The position numbers and the translations under genes are program-made. From Gautieria morchelliformis (taxonomy: Eukaryota; Basidiomycota; Agaricomycetes; Gomphales; Gomphaceae), in the NCBI GenBank assembly GCA_015179125.1, contig WHVA01000074.1:124001-188000 (forward strand): 64,000 nt of DNA, given 5' to 3'. The first letter of the stretch is position 1; every line of letters begins with the position of its first letter. This document shows, in pieces, positions 56,101 to 64,000 of this stretch. A model generated the notes under the pieces. The model was not told the DNA's origin. It worked only from the letters and a program-made list of their open reading frames with translations, and searched no databases.

Positions 56101-57926
56101 GGGAGGCCAAACCTATATAATTACGATTGTCAAATGAATATCCAGATTTGAAATAAATTAACACCCACCTTGATCTGGACATGTCTTAAGCCTCGAACCA
56201 AATTCTCAAACTTGAGGTCACCGTCTCGCGTCACATAACCAGCAGCCACTGGCTTCAATTCAGCCAAAAATCGATCAGTGACGCTCTCAAACCGGACATT
56301 TGACAAATGCCCCAGCAACTGGGCGGCGATCTCGGCATTTGCTCGATGATTGACACTTTGTGAAACTACTTTTAGATCTGGACGGCGGAACTGTTCAAAG
56401 GTGATCTCCTCCAGGCTGTTACCGAGTCCGGGACCAAGCTGGTCTTTCGATATTGAGCTAAAGACGGTAATTAAGGCCCGGCAAGCAATGTAAATCGCTA
56501 CGAGCTACGGCGCACGCGTCAGTAAGACGAGAGCTATTGATCCAACAACTCCTTACTGCTTTACGCTGTTTGAGAGTGGCCGATGCATCTTGACTTTGGA
56601 ACGAGCGGCCGCTTGAAGGTGAACCGTTCCTGTTGAGTCGTCAGCAATGCCCTGTATATAATAATGGCGCATACATATGTAGCCTCAGGAGGGAGTCGTC
56701 CATAGTTTTACTCTGATCATGCCTCCATCGAAGAACAGATTCCACAACACGTTTAAGTTGCTTTTGGGCTATGCGGGCTAGAGATTCAAGCAACTCATCA
56801 AAGATGGGATCCACAGCGGGGCCAATGAAGGCAGGCAGATAGGGCGGCTCTTGAGTCTGCTACAGTTGAGATTCGAGTAAAAATAATCACTAATCTGAAC
56901 GCACCAGCCTTGATTTTAGGTACAGCGTCACTATATGGTCTGCTGATAAAACGAAGCGGGTGAAGACAGCATGCAGGGCGTATTCCGCTGGCGTACGAGG
57001 CTCCTTGAGCACAGGTTTGCGTTCGTCACCCTCAGGAAGCGATGGGGTGCGCATATGTTCGCGAGGGTGTACAATAGAAGCGCCGTTCTTAAGGCCGTTA
57101 GGCATCTTCGGGACAGGTGGTGGGGATGACTCCGTGGTGAAGTGCGAGTCACTTCCAGCATCTGAGAGGTAGAATAGCGAGCCTGATTGAGAATGGCCTG
57201 GTCGAGAAAGTGAAGCACTACGCTTAGCAGCGTGTCGTCCTCGGGTGTCTCCGGAAGGTGTCGATGGTCGTGGGGTTTGAGGCAATCCACCGCTGCCTGC
57301 GCCGGAAGGTCGACGGAGAGAGGCATGACCGAGTGCAGAATTTGAGCGCGGAAATACGGGGTTCGTCGGCTGCTGCTCCATTGGCGGTACTGGGGGCACG
57401 TCGCCGCTCTTGCCCCTGAAGGCATTACGAATGGAAGCAAACGAAGGCTTGCGGCTTTGTACAGAATGAGTGGTCGTCGCAATAGAGCTGTTGGAAGAGT
57501 GGGCGACGAGGCTAGGTGTCGTTGCGATGGTCGACTTCACGCTGCCAGCCTTGACACTTCCGGACTTAAGTGACTGTCCCGTACTGTGCGTAGATCCATC
57601 AGAAGTAATGGAGTCGCCACGAGAATGAAAATATGTCCGGTCGCCTTTCTCTAGCGGTGTCGTTGTTGGGGACTCATCGAAGGCTGCGCCAAAACCGCTC
57701 CCAAAGCTATGGCCACTAGGCGTCCCAAACCCCCCTCCTCCGAAACCTGTGCCAGCACCGAATCCGGAGGAACCAAACCCATTGGTGCGACCAAAGGGTA
57801 TGCTCGCTGTGCCAAAGTCGTCCTCATCGAACGCTGGACAACATGCAACCTGAGCTCTAATAAATAGCGAAACAAACGCGTGGAACACGTACTAGGGATC
57901 GTGATTTGAAACCCTTCATTGGACAT
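50097..57926 (-). CDS. PAG1: Cell morphogenesis protein PAG1/TAO3/MOR2 (Furry family)
   Basis: A ~7.8-kb minus-strand gene with at least eight exons. Exon 1 is 57893-57926 (MSNEGFQITIP). Exon 2 starts at 57833 after a GT..AG intron and encodes a G/S/P-rich front, then PAEYALHAVFTRFVLSADHIV, the start of the conserved N-terminal domain. Smaller exons follow to 55.9 kb (WAKAVEAIFPKAQDMM..., PLVITSICVAP). Long exons about 53273-55666 and 50707-53028 hold alpha-helical HEAT-like repeats. The last block 50097-50690 has TARQVLRMSMRIS, GVVFGVPSETGWS and an acidic tail. Family role: scaffold of the Ndr/Orb6-Cbk1 (RAM/MOR) kinase network controlling polarity and cell separation at the cortex. Its 3' end is tandemly triplicated. 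Internal exon borders are approximate. Confidence 0.85.
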
Positions 57927-58165
57927 GGTGACAATGAGTGGCCTTGACTTGCCCTAGGGTATGCACTCTTGATTCAGACACGACCACCAGTTGCGCCTAA
58001 GGACCATTGTGGGTCCAGCGCCTTGCCACAGCACAGTTCAATCGGTCTTCAGCAAACCCCTACTATACTTAATTACACAAAGGGTCGAGCTTTCATTGTT
58101 CAAGCATGATTCTTGATCAAAGCAGTCACTGTTTGCCAACGGCACAAAAGAAGAACAGCCATGTG

Positions 58166-61158
58166 TCAACATCTCTCGAATACCTTGTACAAATCTGGCA
58201 AGCTGGCTACCTGCACCACGTCCCGCTCAAGCAGTGTCTTCGGCGCATTCAAATACTTTCGCATCGCTGGGAAAACTACATGCTGAATTTGCCACTTCTC
58301 GGACTTCTCCTCAGGCATGTGGTCCTCGGCGTTGCTTGTAACAGGGATCAGAGGTCCAGGAACATAAAAGAATGCAAGCTCTCGCAGAAATGAGTCAAAA
58401 CAGTCACGTTCATCCATCCAGTTCACCTTCATTCAGCTACGTCAGCAGTTACGGACACATCGTAGAACATATCTAACCTGAGGTCCTAGCCTCATTAGAA
58501 ACAGAGGAAGCTTGTCGAGATTTGGAATGTAGTCTTGTAGTAAAAGAGGCAAAGTTTCGATTTCATCGGCGGCGTTAATAGACAGGGAGAAATATTCCGA
58601 AAGCATGTCTCGTCGTCCTGAGATAATACTGAAAATTGCCTGAAAATGTGGAGTGAGCGCGCCTATTCGCATATTTCGGAGGCATAAACGCACGTCCGTG
58701 ACCTCATCTTTGGCCAACCCGTTCTTCTCGATACTGTCTTCATTATCCACAGCTAAAGAGATGAGGCTACGGAGAGGTGCAGGAGGGTCCAGTCGAAAAC
58801 GACCAAAATTACCGAATTGGCGCAAACCAAGTTGATAAAATAACTCCTCTCTACACATCAATGTAAGGTCACGGGAAATCTGGCAGTTAAGTGACGCACG
58901 CAAGAGCGCCATGATTCACCAGATACAGTTTCGTCGCATGTTGAAGGAGAGAGAGGGACCGATTCAGATCCACAATGCCAACAAAGATATGTTTCTCAAT
59001 GATCTCTGTTAGGCCTAACTTCTGTCAGGCGTTTGTAATCGTTGGTAAAACAGGTGCTAGCTCACTGCTATGCCGTCTTTTCAAGATGTCCGATCTCAAA
59101 CTCTGAACGGATGTAAGGATGCAAGCAGACTCCTTGATGTTTATCTTCCGGCTGGGCTCAGCAGGACTACTAGTGGCTGGCGCTTGTGACGGGTTGATGA
59201 CAGGGAACATGGAATCGAGTGTCCTATCCTGTGTAGATGTGCGCACCTTTTGGTTGGAATAGATCTTCCTTTGAGTTTGTATCGAAGCTACCAAAGAACT
59301 GAGTGTGTATGTGCATGAAAAGTGTTGGGAAACTTACAATTTTCGGGGAGATCGACTTCTCCCGGGTCCCGTTCTGTTCTCTCACCTGCATCTTTATCAT
59401 CAAGCATCCCGCCTGTTAATAATGTCTGGGGACGCGTTAGCACGCCACTTTGAGTAAATACATAGCTACAAACTACAAGGACAGACCTGATATTGGAATG
59501 TTCTGCTCCCGCTATTGGCCACCAACACCTCCTGAATCGCGTCACAGACACGCTGTGTAACGCTCTCCTCATCCAAAAAATGTACCTCACGCTTAGTTGG
59601 ATGAACATTGACATCGACAGACTGAGGGTCGATATGCAGGCTGAAAATTCCTTGTGTCAGACGCTGCGGTATGAAAGAGACACTCGCACCTCAGATAAAC
59701 GAAAGGACATGTGCCTTTGGGTAAGACGCCATTATACACAGCTTCAATAGCCCGTTTAATACGAGGCGATTCCACAAGACGGTCTATTGGGATATGATAA
59801 ATGGCTAATGGTTGACAGGACGGTAGACGCACTATTAATAAAGAGGAGAAATACCATCTTCTTAACGTGGTAGTTCACACCGGTCACATAGGCGTGCGCC
59901 TTCCAGGCGACCGCCGCGTCTTGCTCCATATCGGAATCGCTCACCTCTTCTGCGACAGCGTTGTCCTCGTCATCACCGTCTTCTGCCGAACAGTCGCGTG
60001 CCTTTCCCTTGCCCTTGGTGCCCTCCTTAGTTTGCTCGGCTTTACTCCCTCGTCTTCGGCGTCCTTTATCCTTTGACTTTGCCTTTGTCGATGAAGCAGT
60101 GGCTTCCACGTGTATTAGTTCTTTCCCAACGTTAGAGCCGTACAGAAGCCTGATGGTTTGCGGTGTGGTACTGTCTGAGGGCGTGGAGAGATCAGGTGAC
60201 GTGGATGATGCCTAAGCTGCAAGGATCAGGATGGTTCCCTCAAAGGGTGACATCGTTAGGATTAACCTAGAAGCTCACCTTTTTACAGACAAATGATACT
60301 GAGGGGTTATGTATAGAGTACTTAGTCATTACGTCCAAAATGCGTGTGTATTCTTCAGAGGGCGACTTGAGTGCTGAGAGACGGAGTGGCGTGGAGTGAA
60401 AAAGATCCTCGGCCTGACGCGATAGTTGATACCAGCTGAACCCTGCAGCATAGATTCTACATACCGTAATCGACGACCCGTCGTTTCCGGCACAAGGCCT
60501 CGGATCTGCAGTGAATCCTGGTTTTGGAGGGGCAAGGACGCCATCAACATAATGTGCTCTGAGAAAGCCCATTGGTATATGCATATAGGGAACCATGTAA
60601 GAACATACTTCCAGGCACAGTCGTCTCCCTTAACTTTGGTCACGACGCTCAGATGAGCAACGTGAGAGATGGAAGCCAATGCCTCCCCACGGAAGCCATA
60701 GGTCTGCAAGGAAGACAAATCCGAGAACGTCGTCAACTTGGATGTGGCGAACCTAGACGCGAGAAGTGGCAAGTCCGATTTCTGAGATATTGAGAATCAG
60801 GATTAAGCGGGAGATGAGAATAGCATTATGGTAAATACGCGTATTCCGCATCCATTGTCTTGTATCTGAAGAAGTTTGAGGCCACCATCTTTCACAGTCA
60901 CGCGTATGGATGTAGAACCAGCATCCAGTGAGTTCTCGAGGAGTTCCTTGAGGGCGGAGGCAGGTCGGTGTATGATCTACACGTGTAAAAATGTATTCAG
61001 AGCCACGGGCAGTTACACGATGATCATATCGTCGAACTGACCTCTCCAGCGGCAATACGATTTATGAGGCTTTCTTCAAGGCGCCTGATAGGTAAAGGAC
61101 CTGGCGGAGGACTTGGTGAGCGAGGGTGGGGAAGCTTTACTTGGCTGCTCGATGCCAT
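58166..61158 (-). CDS. MLH1: DNA mismatch repair protein MLH1
   Basis: Multi-exon minus-strand gene. Exon 1 is 61042-61158 (ATG 61158; ends NRIAAGE), exon 2 60839-60976, exon 3 60609-60781, then further exons to the stop at 58166. GHKL ATPase motifs are visible: [11 protein letters not shown] (catalytic Glu), DNGCGI and [37 protein letters not shown], the transducer part ([44 protein letters not shown]) and [14 protein letters not shown] follow. The C-terminal domain has [42 protein letters not shown] and the invariant end FERC. Role: with PMS1 forms MutL-alpha, which nicks DNA in mismatch repair; the FERC end completes the endonuclease site of the partner. An unusual charged insert of ~65 aa sits in the transducer domain. 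PAG1 lies 239 bp downstream on the same strand. Confidence 0.93.
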
Positions 61159-62862
61159 GAGCGTCGAGTCGACGAGTCGTGAGTTGTGACGTTTTGTGAT
61201 TTACGTCATCATTCATCGAAACCCAATTTACCAATTTAAGTAAGTGGAAGCTTGAAGAGCTTGTCATTCTTGTTCGAGGCAATATTATCTTATCACGTCA
61301 TCGGGCATCAGCGACGCTTGATCTATGCTTGCGCTAACGGCAGTAGATTCGTGTACTAGAGGCACTAGCTGATCACCTGCACGCACCCATTGACGGTAAC
61401 TGGGGATAACAAGTAACTTCAGCCCAGAGTATACTACTGTAGTTGACTCGACTCCTTTCATTTATAAATCTGTCAGAATACGTTACAAACTGCGCATTTC
61501 AAAGTGCTCTCCCTAAAGGCATATTGGGTAGGTGATTCTACAATGTACCTTCGGTGGCCCAGAGAGTCCAGAGATGTTTGAGAAAGAGACGTTGACCAAC
61601 AATCCTGCTCACGTTCATCAACTGTTTCTCTCTTGATTTCATCAGTCTTCAAGTTGCCGCTCCCTGTGCTTCAAGGTGTATTCAGTGCTCTTTCAGATAC
61701 TTGAATAGTGCAATTGGGGTTGCGCATGGGCCTTCAAAGGTACAAAGTTTCGTCTCGTTAGCGTAGACCCCGGCATGATGTTATAACATCAAACCAAGCT
61801 GGTTGACTATTCGACTTACCAAAGTGATGTATTCGCGTACTGTAGCGATCCGGGGGATGCGGGTTACGCTCGGCCCATAGGTCACAGGAAATGGCGAACA
61901 CAGTGGTCGGGCTGCGGTAGTATTTCCTTGTTGCCTCCTGTCAGCAATGCCGCCATCACGAGGATCCCGTCAGCTTTCCGTTCTTTACCGCCTTCCAAGC
62001 GGCTCCTGCAAGCAGTGTACCAGCGAGCAAGACGGCTACTCGTCATTGTGATCCCACGAAGAGATACATCAGCGAGTGTGAGTTGACATCATCCGGGATC
62101 AAGTGATGTGGCACTTGGATGATAGAGCGTGACAGGGCACTCGTACGCCACGGACATGTGGTCGAAACAACAAATGAGTGATGTATTGAGCTGCTAATAT
62201 ACAAAGCAAAGAAAGAAGTGATGCATGTGCCCAGCTCCGGTAAGGAGAACGCACCACGTTGACACTAGTCAACCGCCATTCACTGACATGACCAGCAAGT
62301 ACGCGCTCCAGCTGAGAGGTCTGAGTTCCTCTGAGACCCGCAGTAGACTCCCACAACTGAACCCATTGCTGGATGTGTGTTGCGAGGGGACAATAAAGTG
62401 GGTCGTGAAATGAGTGAGGAAAAAAGACAGGCGCTGCGGAGTGGGAACATTTATAGTCGGAGGTCATGTGACCTGTTACGAGCTGCAGGTGAGTCAGCGT
62501 TTGCGTTGCTCGAAGCCTCTATAACGTCGAAGCTCATAATCTGCTGGCTTCTAACAACACCATACCCTGCGCCGCCATTTCATCTCAACAGCCAAGAAGT
62601 TCTTTGTTTCAACTTGAAGGCGGCCTTATCTGCTGATTATCGAGGCGAACACCATCGCGTCATACGCTCGCACCTGCGAATATACATACTATATATGCTC
62701 TGCCAAGTTCCTAGAATCAGGGCCGTTCCAGCAGAGCAACGGGAACGCAAAGCTCCGGAAGCTGCTCGCTATACCATTTTGCCAATCCAAAATTCGTAAT
62801 TCCTATCGCCATTACATAACACGCGTTTCCCAATTTCACGTGACATCGCCACCACGTACTGT
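61159..62862. other. Intergenic; no gene recognised
   Basis: Upstream regions of MLH1 (minus) and the ABC transporter (plus). On the minus strand a TATA-like CTATAAATG lies near 62450 and short open frames follow (62099-62467, and a membrane-like stretch near 62015-61950), but I found no splice chain that makes a known protein. I leave it uncalled. Confidence 0.4.
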
Positions 62863-64000
62863 ATGTCCCACCACTCACGCCTAGAGGCCCTCTCGCAGAC
62901 CCTTGGCAGCATTCCACGTCCCCAGCGCGCACTCTATGCCAAAATAGCCATTGTCGCCGTCCTTCTCCTCCGCTCGCGCCTCTTCGTGCCGGTGGGTAAG
63001 TTGTCGGGTACACGTGCTCAGGCGAGGTGTCGAGAAAAAGATAAGAGGAGAGAGACCAAGGTCATGGATGCTGTCGGTGATGGTGTTGCTCAGGAGGGTG
63101 GGATTGATCCACAATTGCTGTATGAGGACGAGCACGATGGGAATGGGTCGAAGACGCTTTTGGTGCCGTTTAGAGGGCGGATATCAAAGGTGAGTCTTCA
63201 CACCTAGTCACAGTACACCCATCAGCAAAAATTATATTCATCTCCAGGTCAAAGTAACCCCAACACCCCCCTCCTACATTGCCGCCACACGTGCTCTTTT
63301 TCCCCCGCTCTACCCACCCGGCTCCGATCCATCAACAGCGAAACCTGCAAAATCGCAAACAGCACAGCTCATATCGCTGCTTCGCCTTGCGTTCCCCTCG
63401 GTTCGTTCGAAGCAAGCAATGATTCTGTTATTGCATTCGACCTTTTTGGTGTTGCGGACGTATCTGTCGGTGTTGGTCGCGAAGTTAGATGGGAGAATTG
63501 CCAGGGATTTGGTGAGTGGTGTTTCTGCTATTATTTTAATGCGTTCCCCCGTCACCCTATCCTTTGTGTTTTCCTGCGGTGCTTAAAACTAACCAAACAC
63601 ACAGGTCAGCGCCAACGCCGCCGGCTTTGGGCGCGGTCTTGTTCTTTGGTTCCTCCTCGCTATCCCAAGCACGTACACTAACTCCATGGTACGCCACCGT
63701 TCCATCTCTTAATGCGACCTCTAACCTCGTCTTCCATTTCCCTCGTACCCATCGTCCACTTTTGCTTACTTGCCACACGTCCACTCCCTATCACCCTAAA
63801 TTTACTATTATTTTCCCACCCAGCTCCACTACCTTCAATCCAAGCTCTCCCTCCATCTCCGCACGTGTCTCACGCGCTACGCACACGACCTCTACCTCGC
63901 TCCTGCTCCGCTGCTACGCTATTACCGCGTGTCGCATGGCGCTGGAACAGAGAGGCTTGACGGCGTTGATCAGTGAGTCAAGGATTCGGATTTTCCTCTA
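62863..64000 (+). CDS. Peroxisomal ABC half-transporter (ABCD family, PXA-like), 5' part
   Basis: Four exons are visible: 62863-63189, 63248-63511, 63605-63688 and 63824-63972 (donor GTGAGT). The gene continues beyond the window. The first ~45 residues hold a hydrophobic helix (ALYAKIAIVAVLLLRSRLF). The ABC_membrane_2 signature follows: LLVPFRGRISKVKVTPTPPSYIAA, AMILLLHSTFLVLRTYLSVLVAKLDGRIARDLVSANAAGF, WFLLAIPSTYTNSMLHYLQSKLSLHLR and GTERLDGVDQ. These identify the adrenoleukodystrophy-type family that imports very-long- or long-chain acyl-CoA into peroxisomes. The nucleotide-binding domain is outside the window. Every exon junction keeps frame. Whether it is the PXA1 or the PXA2 type cannot be decided from this part. 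Confidence 0.88.

Noticed and set aside
62099..62467. 122-codon minus frame with an upstream TATA-like box
   Set aside because: I could not link it to any family or to a consistent set of exons; kept as intergenic.

Overview
The window reads as a nuclear chromosome segment of a basidiomycete fungus, most likely an Agaricomycete. Host genes are split by many short GT-AG introns (about 45-90 bp). The families fit this: a basidiomycete DUF6593 protein, a large F-box protein, a La-motif protein of the SRO9/LARP1 kind and a fungal URB1. The repeats are also typical of mushrooms: Ty3 with a chromodomain, a Tad1-like LINE, a DIRS/Ngaro tyrosine-recombinase retroelement and Ty1/copia debris. No species can be named from the sequence alone.

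Region 1 (1-13.8 kb) is one host gene in a field of relics. It holds a broken Ngaro RT piece (1-390), a La-related RNA-binding gene (complement 1922-4247), an NRPS adenylation-domain relic split by a 1,242-bp solo LTR with a 5-bp target duplication (6765-8006), a 5'-truncated GT17 glycosyltransferase relic (8434-9318), Ty1/copia debris, a small orphan ORF, and a zinc-ribbon gene front end running into an integrase-like tail (12.6-13.7 kb).

Region 2 (14.0-36.9 kb) is a transposon block. A LINE is bounded by a 13-bp target duplication (14081-18347). A nearly intact Ngaro-type element (gag, RT-RNase H, tyrosine recombinase; about 18.7-23.5 kb) abuts an F-box gene (23667-25073). A 5'-truncated Ty3 element on the minus strand (about 25.6-32.7 kb) carries an extra ORF after pol. 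A shuffled partial copy of URB1, broken by a second Ty3 fragment, occupies 33.7-36.9 kb.

Region 3 (37.0-64 kb) is mostly housekeeping. NDUFB7 (complex I; complement 37020-37573) has two 15-nt microexons and shares a 119-bp divergent promoter with URB1 (60S ribosome biogenesis; 37693-44784). Then come a DUF6593 gene (46878-47873), a GC-rich orphan gene (48091-49419), the Furry-family morphogenesis gene PAG1/TAO3/MOR2 (complement 50097-57926) whose 3' end is repeated three times, MLH1 (complement 58166-61158), and the first four exons of a peroxisomal ABCD half-transporter that leaves the window.

The host genes do not form one pathway; they are ordinary core genes. The unusual content is structural: the URB1 copy, the Ty3 third ORF, the NDUFB7 microexons and the PAG1 3' triplication.
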